From: Paraburkholderia nodosa DSM 21604
Lineage (GTDB): Bacteria > Pseudomonadota > Gammaproteobacteria > Burkholderiales > Burkholderiaceae
Reading direction: 5' to 3'
Assembly (NCBI RefSeq): GCF_000519185.1
Contig: NZ_JAFA01000011.1
Span: 124,001-188,000 of the forward strand
DNA length: 64,000 bases
The notes below the pieces were generated by a model. It saw only the letters and a program-made list of their open reading frames with translations, had not been told where the DNA came from and ran no database searches. Numbering within the stretch: the first letter of the stretch is position 1; each line of letters opens with the position of its first letter. The position numbers and the translations under genes are program-made. Positions 51,095 to 59,653 of the stretch are shown here, piece after piece.

Positions 51095-51124
51095 GGCAGG
51101 AGCCGCAGGGCTTCTGCCTTTTTT
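51095..51124 (+). terminator. Intrinsic terminator of the rpsF operon
   Basis: GGCAGGAGCC (51095-51104) pairs with GGCTTCTGCC (51109-51118), one G-T pair, followed by six T. It separates rplI from dnaB. Confidence 0.9.
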
Positions 51125-51205
51125 GTTGTGCGCTGCCTGGACGCTCCGCTCGTTGCAAGTTTTCAAGCTTGTTCGAGGCACCCCCATGTCCGATAATTGC
51201 CCTCC

Positions 51206-52588
51206 ATGAACGCTCCGAAAGATCCCCAACTCGACTCGCTGAAAGTCCCGCCGCATTCGATCGAAGCCGAGCAATCGGTGCTCGGCGGCCTGCTGCTGGA
51301 TAACGCGGCCTGGGACCGGATTGCCGACTTCCTCTCGCAAAGCGACTTCTATCGCTACGACCACCGCATCATCTTCGAGCACATTGGCCGGCTGATCGCT
51401 GCCACGCGCCCGGCCGACGTGGTGACGGTGTACGAGGCACTCGGCACCTCGGGCAAAGCGGATGACGTGGGCGGCCTCGCGTACCTGAACGCGCTCGCGC
51501 AGAACACGCCGAGCGCGGCGAACATTCGCCGCTACGCGGAAATCGTGCGTGACCGTGCGGTGCTGCGCCGGCTCGTTTCCGTCGCCGACGAAATTTCCGC
51601 CGACGCCTTCAACCCGCAGGGCAAGGAAGTGCGCCAACTGCTCGACGAGGCCGAGTCGAAGGTGTTCTCGATCGCCGAAGACGGCGCGCGCGGCACCCAG
51701 GGCTTCCTCGAGATCGGGCCGCTGCTCACGCAGGTCGTGGAGCGCATCGACACGCTCTACCACACGGCCAACCCGAGCGACGTGACGGGCACGCCCACGG
51801 GCTTCGTGGACCTCGACCGCATGACCTCCGGCATGCACGGCGGCGAGCTGATCATCGTGGCGGGACGCCCGTCGATGGGTAAGACGGCGCTCTCGATGAA
51901 CATCGGCGAATACGTGGCCGTGGAGTACGGCCTGCCGGTCGCGGTATTCTCGATGGAAATGCCGGGCACGCAGCTCATCATGCGTATGCTCGGCTCGGTG
52001 GGGCGCCTCGATCAGCACCGCATGCGCACGGGGCGGCTTACCGACGAGGATTGGCCGAAGCTCACGCACGCCGTGCAGAAAATGAGCGAGGCGCAGATCT
52101 TCATCGATGAAACGGGTGGCCTGAACCCGATGGAATTGCGCTCGCGCGCGCGGCGTCTGTCGCGCCAGTGCGGCAAGCTCGGGCTCATCATCATCGACTA
52201 CCTGCAACTCATGAGCGGCTCGTCCACGGGCGAGAACCGCGCGACCGAAATTTCGGAAATTTCGCGCTCGCTCAAGAGTCTCGCCAAGGAACTGGACGTG
52301 CCGGTCATCGCGCTTTCGCAGCTCAACCGAGGGCTGGAACAGCGGCCGAACAAGCGTCCCGTGATGTCGGACCTGCGCGAATCGGGCGCTATTGAACAGG
52401 ATGCGGACGTGATCCTGTTCATCTATCGCGACGAAGTCTACAACCCCGACAGCCCGGACAAGGGCACGGCCGAAGTGATCATCGGCAAGCAGCGTAACGG
52501 TCCGATCGGGCCCGTTCGCCTGACGTTCCACGGTCAATACACGAAGTTCGACAACTTCGCCGGGGCGCAGAACTTCTACGCCGAATAA
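51206..52588 (+). CDS. dnaB: Replicative DNA helicase DnaB
   Basis: DnaB is the hexameric 5'-3' helicase at the fork, binding primase through its N-domain. The 460-residue protein starts MNAPKDPQLDSLKVPPHSIEAEQ (cited by ends), typical of the N-domain. The RecA-like motor has Walker A GRPSMGKTALS (about residues 222-232), Walker B LIIIDYLQLM (about 330-339) and DLRESGAIEQDADVI. No intein is present. The start at 51206 is preferred to 51197. Confidence 0.97.
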   Translation: MNAPKDPQLDSLKVPPHSIEAEQSVLGGLLLDNAAWDRIADFLSQSDFYRYDHRIIFEHIGRLIAATRPADVVTVYEALGTSGKADDVGGLAYLNALAQNTPSAANIRRYAEIVRDRAVLRRLVSVADEISADAFNPQGKEVRQLLDEAESKVFSIAEDGARGTQGFLEIGPLLTQVVERIDTLYHTANPSDVTGTPTGFVDLDRMTSGMHGGELIIVAGRPSMGKTALSMNIGEYVAVEYGLPVAVFSMEMPGTQLIMRMLGSVGRLDQHRMRTGRLTDEDWPKLTHAVQKMSEAQIFIDETGGLNPMELRSRARRLSRQCGKLGLIIIDYLQLMSGSSTGENRATEISEISRSLKSLAKELDVPVIALSQLNRGLEQRPNKRPVMSDLRESGAIEQDADVILFIYRDEVYNPDSPDKGTAEVIIGKQRNGPIGPVRLTFHGQYTKFDNFAGAQNFYAE

Positions 52589-52793
52589 CTCGAAACGTTG
52601 CGCGGCGTGCGCCAAAGTGGCGCAAACGCCGCGTTGGCGGCTGCCGATCCATGCGGCAGCTCTCGCCTGGCGATACAATGTTGCCGTTTTATGACAGTCA
52701 TCTCTGTCGCCTATTTTGCCGCCCGATTGCCGCGAAGTGACCACGAAGTCACCGCTTCGTGACGGCAATCCGAGACCAATTTCCGGGATACCA

Positions 52794-53420
52794 ATGTTCG
52801 GTCGATTCATGCCCACCGAGGGCAAGTTCTTCGAAATTTTCAATGCGCATGCGAAATGCATCGTTTCCGCGAGCCGCGAACTCGAACTCCTGATCGATAA
52901 CCTCGCCGACGCCGAGATCCACAAGCAAAACGTGCAGGCCTCCGAAAAGGCCGCTGACAAGCTGACGCACGAGGCGATCGACCTGCTGCACAAGACCTTC
53001 ATCACGCCGCTCGACCGCGACGAGATCCACAAGCTGATCACGACGATGGACGACTGCCTCGACCTCATGGAGGACGTCGCCACGGCCATTTCGCTCTACG
53101 ACGTGCAAGCCGTGACGGCCGAGGCGAGCCAGCTGGCGCACGTGGTGACGGCCACGGCCGAGCGCGTGCAGCTGGCGGTGGGCCTCCTCTCCGACATGAA
53201 GCAGGCGCGCGAGATCCTGCAGGCCTGCGAAGACATCGACCGCCTCGAATCCGACGCCGACCGCTTGCTGCGCGGGGCCATTTCGAAGCTCTTCCGCGAG
53301 GAAGACGACGTCAAGAACCTGATCAAGCTGAAGGCGATCTACGAGCTGCTCGAAGCGATCACGGACAAGTGCGAGGATGTCGCGAACATCATCGAAGGCA
53401 TCGTGCTAGAGAACGCCTGA
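52794..53420 (+). CDS. DUF47/PhoU-like protein beside Pit transporter
   Basis: The 208-residue all-helical protein matches the DUF47 (TIGR00153-like, PhoU-related) family: FFEIFNAHAKCIVSASRELELL, HKLITTMDDCLDLMEDVATAI and EAITDKCEDVANIIEGI, with acidic metal-binding residues. Such proteins accompany Pit transporters and probably regulate phosphate or metal-phosphate uptake. The start at 52794 (MFGRFMPTEGKF) is family-like. The pit gene begins 10 bp after its stop. Confidence 0.92.
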   Translation: MFGRFMPTEGKFFEIFNAHAKCIVSASRELELLIDNLADAEIHKQNVQASEKAADKLTHEAIDLLHKTFITPLDRDEIHKLITTMDDCLDLMEDVATAISLYDVQAVTAEASQLAHVVTATAERVQLAVGLLSDMKQAREILQACEDIDRLESDADRLLRGAISKLFREEDDVKNLIKLKAIYELLEAITDKCEDVANIIEGIVLENA

Positions 53421-53430
53421 GCTCACTGCG

Positions 53431-54441
53431 ATGCAATCGATACAACTCGCTCTCTGGGCGGTCGCGACGCTGGTCGCCATCGCTCTCGTCTTCGACTTCA
53501 TGAACGGTTTTCACGACGCGGCGAATTCCATCGCCACGGTCGTGTCCACGGGTGTTCTGAAGCCGCAGCAGGCGGTGGCGTTCGCCGCCATGTTCAACGT
53601 GATCGCCTATTTCGTGTTCCACCTGAAGGTGGCGCAGACGGTAGGCAAGGGCACCATCGACCCCGATATCGTCGACCACTACGTGGTGTTCGGCGCGCTG
53701 ATGGGCGCGATCGGCTGGAACGTGCTCACCTGGTACTACGGCATTCCATCGAGTTCGTCGCACGCGCTGATCGGCGGCCTCGTGGGCGCGGCGCTCGCGA
53801 AGTCGGGCTGGGCCTCGCTCAACTTCGACGGACTCATGAAGACCGTGGCGTTCATCTTCATCTCGCCGCTGCTCGGATTCGTGCTGGGTTCGTTCTTCAT
53901 GCTCACGGTGTCGTGGCTGTACTTCCGCACGCCGCCAAGCAAGGTCGACCGGCGCTTCAGGCGCCTGCAGCTGATTTCCGCTGGCCTCTATAGCCTCGGC
54001 CACGGCGGCAACGACGCGCAGAAGACCATCGGCATCATCTGGATGCTGCTGATCGCAACGGGCTACTCGGCGATCGGTTCGGACGCGCCGCCTATCTGGG
54101 TGATCGGCGGCTGCTATCTGTCGATGGGTCTGGGCACGCTGTTCGGCGGCTGGCGCATCGTGCGCACGATGGGGCAGAAGATCACCAAGCTCAAGCCGGT
54201 GGGCGGTTTCTGCGCGGAGGCGGGCGGGGCGCTCACGCTCTTCACGGCTTCGTCGCTGGGCATTCCCGTTTCGACCACGCACACGATCACCGGCGCGATT
54301 GTCGGCGTTGGCGCGACGCAGAAGCTCAGCGCGGTGCGCTGGGGCGTGGCGGGCAACATCGTCTGGGCCTGGGTGCTGACCATACCGGCCTCGGCCACGC
54401 TGGCCGCGGCCGCGTGGTGGCTTGGTCACCGCTTCATGTAA
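53431..54441 (+). CDS. pit: Inorganic phosphate transporter, Pit family
   Basis: This 336-residue inner-membrane protein has about ten segments. Both PiT signatures are present: DFMNGFHDAANSIATVVSTGVL near residue 24 (cited by core GFHDAANSIA) and LGHGGNDAQKTIGI (about 187-200). It imports phosphate (as metal phosphate in relatives) with protons. It lies directly behind the DUF47 gene. A TTCG-capped hairpin follows. Confidence 0.95.
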   Translation: MQSIQLALWAVATLVAIALVFDFMNGFHDAANSIATVVSTGVLKPQQAVAFAAMFNVIAYFVFHLKVAQTVGKGTIDPDIVDHYVVFGALMGAIGWNVLTWYYGIPSSSSHALIGGLVGAALAKSGWASLNFDGLMKTVAFIFISPLLGFVLGSFFMLTVSWLYFRTPPSKVDRRFRRLQLISAGLYSLGHGGNDAQKTIGIIWMLLIATGYSAIGSDAPPIWVIGGCYLSMGLGTLFGGWRIVRTMGQKITKLKPVGGFCAEAGGALTLFTASSLGIPVSTTHTITGAIVGVGATQKLSAVRWGVAGNIVWAWVLTIPASATLAAAAWWLGHRFM

Positions 54442-54475
54442 AAGCTGCGGCGCCTTCGGGCGCCGCAGTGCTTTT
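54442..54475 (+). terminator. Terminator after pit
   Basis: CTGCGGCGCC (54445-54454) and GGCGCCGCAG (54459-54468) form a 10 bp stem with a TTCG tetraloop, then TGCTTTT. It lies between the convergent pit and SDR genes. Confidence 0.85.
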
Positions 54476-54504
54476 GAGGCCTCGCCCGCGCGCTAACGCG
54501 CGCT

Positions 54505-55311
54505 TCAGATCAGCGGCGTGCTGGCCCCATCCATCGGAATGAGCGCGCCCGTGACGTAGCTCGCGCGGCGGCTCGCGAGGAAGAGTGCGACATCGGCAAT
54601 TTCCTCAGGCTTTGCGTAGCGCCCGAGCGGCACCTTCGATTCGCCGCTCGCCAACGCCTCCTGCGCGCCGACGCCCGTGCGTTGCGCTTCCAGTTGAACG
54701 GCCTCCTGCAGCCGCTCCGTAAGCGTGGCGCCGGGGTTGATCGCGTTGATGCGGATGCCGTAGCGCGCGTGGTAGTGCGCGAGGCCCACGGTCGCGAGCA
54801 TCAACGCCGCGTTGGCCGCGCCGCCCGCGATATGGATGTCGCTCGCGAACTTGCCGCCCATGCCGATGATATTGACGATCGCCCCAGGCTCCATGCTCTC
54901 GCCCGACTTGATCCGCTGCACCATGCGCCGCAGCACCTCCTGCTGCGGGTAGATGTAGGGGAAGTATTTCGCCTCCATCGTGGCCCTGAACGCGTCGGCA
55001 TCGAGCGTTTCCGGGTCGTAGCGGCGTGCCGCGCCCGCGCTGTTGATGAGGATATCGATGGGGCCGACCGCGGTGGAGACTTCTTCGACTACGTCGGCCG
55101 CGCTATGCGCTTCGTGCAGGTCTGCGCGCGTGAGGTGCACATGCAGGCCTTCGCCCGCGAGTTGCTCGCGGGCGCGCGCGAGATTGGCGGGGTCGCGCGA
55201 GACGATCGCCACGCGCGCGCCTTCCTGTGCAAAGGCGCGCGCGCAGGCAAGGCCAATGCCCTTGCTGCCGCCCGTCACGAGTACCACCTTCTTGCTGAGT
55301 CCAAGATCCAT
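54505..55311 (-). CDS. SDR-fold protein lacking the usual catalytic residues
   Basis: The 268-residue protein has the short-chain dehydrogenase nucleotide motif TGGSKGIG (residues 13-20), NSAGA (90-94) and a C-terminal INPGATLTE. At the active site, Gly150 stands where Ser is normal, and the Tyr-x3-Lys motif reads His160-x3-Gly164 (HIAGG). It may therefore bind NAD(P) without acting as an ordinary reductase, or use other residues. The start at 55311 (MDLGLSKKVV) follows GAGGCGACG. It stands alone, convergent with pit. Confidence 0.85.
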   Translation of the reverse strand: MDLGLSKKVVLVTGGSKGIGLACARAFAQEGARVAIVSRDPANLARAREQLAGEGLHVHLTRADLHEAHSAADVVEEVSTAVGPIDILINSAGAARRYDPETLDADAFRATMEAKYFPYIYPQQEVLRRMVQRIKSGESMEPGAIVNIIGMGGKFASDIHIAGGAANAALMLATVGLAHYHARYGIRINAINPGATLTERLQEAVQLEAQRTGVGAQEALASGESKVPLGRYAKPEEIADVALFLASRRASYVTGALIPMDGASTPLI

Positions 55312-55446
55312 CGTCGCCTCGCTGCGCGAAAGTATGAAAACGGTCCCAAAACGATAGCAGAGGCGCGCGGCCCCGCAAACCGCTGCAAGCATGCTTAGCC
55401 GTGCGGCCAGGGGCAACGTGCCGCTCAGCGCCGCGGCGGGGCCGCT

Positions 55447-56571
55447 TTAGTCGCCGCTGTTGGCAAAGCGCGCGATGGGGTCGTCGCTGGACTGGGTCGG
55501 GGCCGGCGAGGCCGGGCCGGCTGTCGAGGCGCGTATGACCTGCGCGCCACCCGCGGCCGGCGACGCCGCCTGGATCGGCGTCGAGCCCACCTGGCCGGCC
55601 TGGCGCGCCGCTGCGCTTGCCGTGGGCGGCGGGGGCTCGAAGGCGTCGGCGGCGGCGTCGATGGCGTCGCGCGGGGCGCTGGCGGCGGGGCTGGCGGCGT
55701 AGGCAGCCGTGTTGTTGCCGGGCGCCACCGCGGGTGCGAGCGCGCCCGCGTCGCGTGCCTGCGTCTGCGCCGCGCCGAGCGAGGCGGGCGGCGGCTCGAA
55801 TGCGTCGGCCGGGGCGGAGGCCGTGGCAGCCGTCGGCGTGTTGGCCGGCGTTGCCGCATAGGCGGGTTGCGGCGCGGCGACGATGCGGTTCTGGCTCGCG
55901 GCCACGGCTCGCGGCGCGGGCTGCGCCGCCGCAGCCGGCGCGACGCTCGCCATTGCGGCCGCCGGTGGCGCGGCGTTCGCGCCAGGCACGCGTTCAGCCG
56001 GCGCAGACGCTTCCCAGGTCGGCGTCTCGAAAGGCGTGCGCTTGGGCGCCGCCATGCGGCGAATCCCGTCGAAGCGCTTCGCCCAGTAGGGGTTGGTCAG
56101 ATAGTCGAGTCGCACCGTGCCGCCGGTCGAAGGCGCGTTAACGAAGCGCAGGTTGCCGACGTAGATCCCGACGTGCGAATGCGGCCGCCCCGTCGTATTG
56201 AAGAAGACGAGATCGCCGGCGGCAATCTCGTCGGGCTCGATGGTTTCGCCGCGCGTGCTCATTTCGGCCGTGGTGCGGGGCAAGTCCACCGAGGCCGAGC
56301 GCGCTAGCACGTATTTGACGAGACCGCTGCAATCGAAGCCACTATCAGGCGTATTGCCGCCCCAGCGATACGGAATGCCGACGAGCCCCATCGCCTGGAT
56401 CGAGATTTCCTCGCGGCCCACGCTGTGATCGACGAAATTGGGAAAGCCCGGGGGCCTTGTGCGCCCTCCGTTTTCGCTGGCAGACGAACCGCTGCGCGAT
56501 ACCCTTTGCGGCGCGCTGGAGCACGCGGCAAGCAGGACTACGATCAGAAGCGGAAGCCAGAGTCGACGCAT
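55447..56571 (-). CDS. NlpC/P60 (C40) peptidase lipoprotein
   Basis: The 374-residue protein has a lipoprotein signal with LLAAC (lipidated Cys17), a short linker, and an NlpC/P60 domain (about residues 52-175) with catalytic Cys81 (FDCSGL), His133 (HSHVGIY) and a polar third residue (Asn145). It should cleave peptidoglycan stem peptides in the periplasm. The last about 195 residues are Ala/Pro/Thr-rich without a domain. It lies downstream of phoH on the same strand, but a terminator separates them. Confidence 0.9.
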   Translation of the reverse strand: MRRLWLPLLIVVLLAACSSAPQRVSRSGSSASENGGRTRPPGFPNFVDHSVGREEISIQAMGLVGIPYRWGGNTPDSGFDCSGLVKYVLARSASVDLPRTTAEMSTRGETIEPDEIAAGDLVFFNTTGRPHSHVGIYVGNLRFVNAPSTGGTVRLDYLTNPYWAKRFDGIRRMAAPKRTPFETPTWEASAPAERVPGANAAPPAAAMASVAPAAAAQPAPRAVAASQNRIVAAPQPAYAATPANTPTAATASAPADAFEPPPASLGAAQTQARDAGALAPAVAPGNNTAAYAASPAASAPRDAIDAAADAFEPPPPTASAAARQAGQVGSTPIQAASPAAGGAQVIRASTAGPASPAPTQSSDDPIARFANSGD

Positions 56572-56722
56572 GAAGCGGATGTGGCGCGCGCGACGCTTGC
56601 GCCATCGGGAAAACGGATCATGGGCGGATGGTAGCCCGCCCGTCAGGGCTTTCGCAAGAATTCTTCACAACTTACTTGAAGTTCGTGCGCCAACTGTTGT
56701 GCGTGGGGGACGCCCGGCCAAT

Positions 56723-56758
56723 AAAAAAGGACCGTATCCGGTTCCCCGGATACGGTCC
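56723..56758 (-). terminator. Intrinsic terminator after phoH
   Basis: On the minus strand GGACCGTATCCGG and CCGGATACGGTCC (56746-56758 and 56729-56741) form a 13 bp stem with a 4 nt loop, followed by TTTTTT. It lies 48 bp after the phoH stop. Confidence 0.95.
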
Positions 56759-56805
56759 TCGCCATGTGCATGGGCGCCCCCGGAAGGCGGCGCCCAGCGA
56801 ATGGA

Positions 56806-58647
56806 TTACAGGATATCGGACGCGTAATCGGCAAGCCGCGAGCGTTCGCCGCGTGCGAGCGTCACGTGGCCGCTGTGCGCCCAGCCCTTGAAGCGGTCCA
56901 CCACGTAGGTGAGGCCGGAGCTGCCTTCGGTCAGATACGGCGTGTCGATCTGCGCGATATTGCCGAGACACACGATCTTCGTGCCCGGGCCCGCGCGCGT
57001 AACGAGCGTCTTCATCTGCTTCGGCGTGAGGTTCTGCGCCTCGTCGATGATCAGATACTTGTCCACGAACGTGCGGCCGCGCATGAAGTTCATGCTCTTG
57101 ACCTTCAGGCGCGAGCGGATCAGCTCCTGGGTCGCCGCGCGCCCCCATTCGCCGGCGGCGTCATCGGTCTTCTGGAGCACTTCGAGGTTGTCGTCGAAGG
57201 CGCCCATCCACGGCTGCATCTTTTCCTCTTCGGTGCCCGGCAGGAAACCGATGTCCTCGCCAACCGGCACGGTCGCGCGCGTGACGATGATCTCGTTGTA
57301 GCGCTTCTCGTCGAGCACTTGCGAGAGGCCCGCCGCGAGCGCGACCAGCGTCTTGCCCGTGCCGGCCTGGCCGAGCAGCGTGACGAAGTCGATCTCCGGG
57401 TTCATCAGCAGGTTCAACGCGAAGTTCTGCTCGCGGTTGCGCGCCGTGATGCCCCACACGTTGTTCTTGTGGTGGCCGTAGTCGCGCAGCGTCTGCAGGA
57501 GCGCCGTCTTGCCGTTGAGCTCGCGCACGATCGCATGGAACGCCGGTTCGCCGTTCTGCGGCTCGAGATAGACGAACTCGTTCACGAGCATCGAGAGGCA
57601 CTCGGGACCCGTCACGCGGTAATACGTCGTGCCGGTCTTGGTGTCCTGCCAGGACTCCATGCCCTTGGCGTGCTTCGACCAGAAGTCCTGCTGGAGCGCG
57701 CGCACGCCCGAGTAGAGCAGGTCCTTGTCTTCGAGAACCTGGTCGTTGAAGTAGTCTTCCGCGGGCAGGCCGAGCGCATGGGCCTTGATGCGCATGTTGA
57801 TGTCTTTCGACACCAGCACGACGAGGCGGTCCGGCCGGTCACGCTGCAGCGCGCGCACCACGCCGAGGATCTGGTTATCGGCTTTGCCCTGGGGCAGGCC
57901 GTCGACCGGATCGATATGCGTGAGCGTGGTCTGGAAGTACAGGCGCCCAAGCGCCTCGCGGCTGCCGAGGCGGCCGAGCGAAATGCCTTCCGAGATCGGG
58001 CCCGCGTTGGCGACCAGCTGGTCGAGCGTGCGGCTCACCTGGCGCGCGTTGCGCGCGACTTCCGACATGCCCTTCTTGTGGTTGTCGAGTTCTTCCAACG
58101 TCATCATCGGCAGATAGACGTCGTGCTCCTCGAAACGGAACAGGCAGGTCGGGTCGTGCATCAGCACGTTCGTGTCGAGCACGAAGAGCTTCTGGACTTC
58201 GGTGCTCTCTTCGGGATGCACGCGTTTTTTCGCCCCGGCGCGCGTGGCGGGCACAGCGGCGCCGCCGGAGGCTTTTGCCGAGGCGGGTTTGCCGCCGCGC
58301 GCCACGGGTGTGTCGTCGGCGCCGGTGCGGGCCTCGAGAGGCTGCAGCAGCGCGGCCCTCACTTGCTTGCTGTTGTTGCGCTTGTTCCGCGCGGGCGCCG
58401 GGGCGACCGGTTCGAGCGCAGCCAGTTCGGCGCTGGCGCTCGAAAGCGGCACCGTGCGCAAGGTGGTCGCGGCGTTGGCGGCCAGCGTCATCGGCTCGGC
58501 GACACTGCCGGGGCCGTATTCTGCAACGTCGGCCGCGTCGTTCTCGCTCGCGGCCTTGCGTGTGCTGCGCGTCGTGCGGGCACGCGCCTTGTATTCTTCG
58601 GGCGGCAGCAGGTTGCCGAGCTTGCTGGGGGGAGTAGGCAAAGGCAT
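56806..58647 (-). CDS. PhoH-family ATPase with N-terminal PIN domain
   Basis: The 613-residue cytosolic protein has a basic, Ala-rich N-terminal 155 residues, a PIN nuclease domain (about 165-300, KLFVLDTNVLMHDPTCLF with acidic metal ligands) and a PhoH ATPase domain (about 380-600, Walker A LLGQAGTGKTLVALAAG; DEAQNLTPKQMKTLVTRAG). The order is that of YlaK/PhoH2 proteins, which couple RNA unwinding with RNA cleavage. It follows bcp on the same strand (bcp-phoH is a usual pair). The length exceeds typical PhoH2 owing to the N-terminus. Confidence 0.93.
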   Translation of the reverse strand: MPLPTPPSKLGNLLPPEEYKARARTTRSTRKAASENDAADVAEYGPGSVAEPMTLAANAATTLRTVPLSSASAELAALEPVAPAPARNKRNNSKQVRAALLQPLEARTGADDTPVARGGKPASAKASGGAAVPATRAGAKKRVHPEESTEVQKLFVLDTNVLMHDPTCLFRFEEHDVYLPMMTLEELDNHKKGMSEVARNARQVSRTLDQLVANAGPISEGISLGRLGSREALGRLYFQTTLTHIDPVDGLPQGKADNQILGVVRALQRDRPDRLVVLVSKDINMRIKAHALGLPAEDYFNDQVLEDKDLLYSGVRALQQDFWSKHAKGMESWQDTKTGTTYYRVTGPECLSMLVNEFVYLEPQNGEPAFHAIVRELNGKTALLQTLRDYGHHKNNVWGITARNREQNFALNLLMNPEIDFVTLLGQAGTGKTLVALAAGLSQVLDEKRYNEIIVTRATVPVGEDIGFLPGTEEEKMQPWMGAFDDNLEVLQKTDDAAGEWGRAATQELIRSRLKVKSMNFMRGRTFVDKYLIIDEAQNLTPKQMKTLVTRAGPGTKIVCLGNIAQIDTPYLTEGSSGLTYVVDRFKGWAHSGHVTLARGERSRLADYASDIL

Positions 58648-59046
58648 GGTGTCCCTCGAAAAAATCGGGTCGAGTGGTCGCGGGGTTACCCAGTAAGGCG
58701 CGCTTTCGGGCGGTGCGTGCGGGTGCCGGGTAGGCCTCCGCCGTTACTGCGCAAGGTGCGCGCTCAGGTCAGAAAATGCCGGTTCGCCTGGTTTTCGATC
58801 AGCTCCTTGACGTTTGCGCGCGCCGGGTCGCAAAGCCGGCACGAACGGGGAGAAAAGCGGGAGGGAACAGCATGGAACAAACAAAAAAGCCGCCGCCCCG
58901 GATGACGAGGCAAGCGGCTTCACTTCGGTGTTGTCCCGTTGCCTCGGATACGCATTTCCGGTCATTCCATGACCGGCTGCGAAACCGCCGCAACGCGACG
59001 TAAAAAGGGTTGGACAGGCACTCATTGCAGCCCAATATAACGCTCC
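58648..59046. other. 399 bp gap between bcp and phoH
   Basis: It holds the bcp terminator (58883-58920, minus strand) and about 230 bp before phoH that must contain its promoter. No gene is seen. Confidence 0.4.
58883..58920 (-). terminator. Terminator after bcp
   Basis: On the minus strand AAGCCGC (58914-58920) pairs with GCGGCTT (58887-58893), followed by TTTTTT. The loop is large (20 nt), which makes it weaker than the others here. Confidence 0.6.
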
Positions 59047-59517
59047 TCAAAGCGCTTGTACAGCCTCCAGAACTTCGTCGACATGGCCCGGGACCTTGAT
59101 GCCGCGCCACTCCTGGCGCAGTACGCCGGTCGCGTCGATCAGGAAGGTCGAGCGTTCGATCCCTCGTACCTGTTTGCCATACATTTTCTTCAATTTGATG
59201 ACGTCGAAGAGCGTGCACAGCGCTTCGTCGGCATCCGATACCAAGGTAAACGGCAGTTCGAGCTTGGCCTTGAAGTTATCGTGCGAGCGCACGCTGTCAC
59301 GCGACACGCCGACGATCTGCGCGCCGGCCTTTTTGAACTTCGGATAGAGATCGCGGAACTGCAGGCCTTCGGTCGTGCAGCCCGGCGTGTTGTCTTTCGG
59401 ATAGAAGTACAGCACCACCTTGCTGCCCTTCAGGCTCGACAGCGTGAAGTCGCCGCCGGTAGCGGGGGCGGTGAAGTCCGGAACGGGGTGGTCGACTGCG
59501 ATGGTCACGTCAGGCAC
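59047..59517 (-). CDS. bcp: Thioredoxin-dependent peroxiredoxin Bcp (PrxQ)
   Basis: Bcp reduces hydroperoxides with electrons from thioredoxin. The peroxidatic motif PKDNTPGCTTE puts Cys47 in its usual place. The resolving Cys five residues later in E. coli Bcp is absent (TTEGLQF follows); the only other Cys is 101, in EALCTLF. It could be a 1-Cys or an atypical 2-Cys enzyme. Its 156 residues are normal. It is upstream of phoH and downstream of arnD on one strand. Confidence 0.93.
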   Translation of the reverse strand: MPDVTIAVDHPVPDFTAPATGGDFTLSSLKGSKVVLYFYPKDNTPGCTTEGLQFRDLYPKFKKAGAQIVGVSRDSVRSHDNFKAKLELPFTLVSDADEALCTLFDVIKLKKMYGKQVRGIERSTFLIDATGVLRQEWRGIKVPGHVDEVLEAVQAL

Positions 59518-59653
59518 GTGGCTCTCCCTTTGTTATTGGCTGGCATTGCCGCTGCGCACGGTGCCGTTTCGCCGGGACGGCGTGCCGCCCGCGGCGGGGG
59601 CGTTGCGCGGGCGAGGGTCCTGGCAGGCACTGAGCGGCGCGCAGGCGGCGGAT

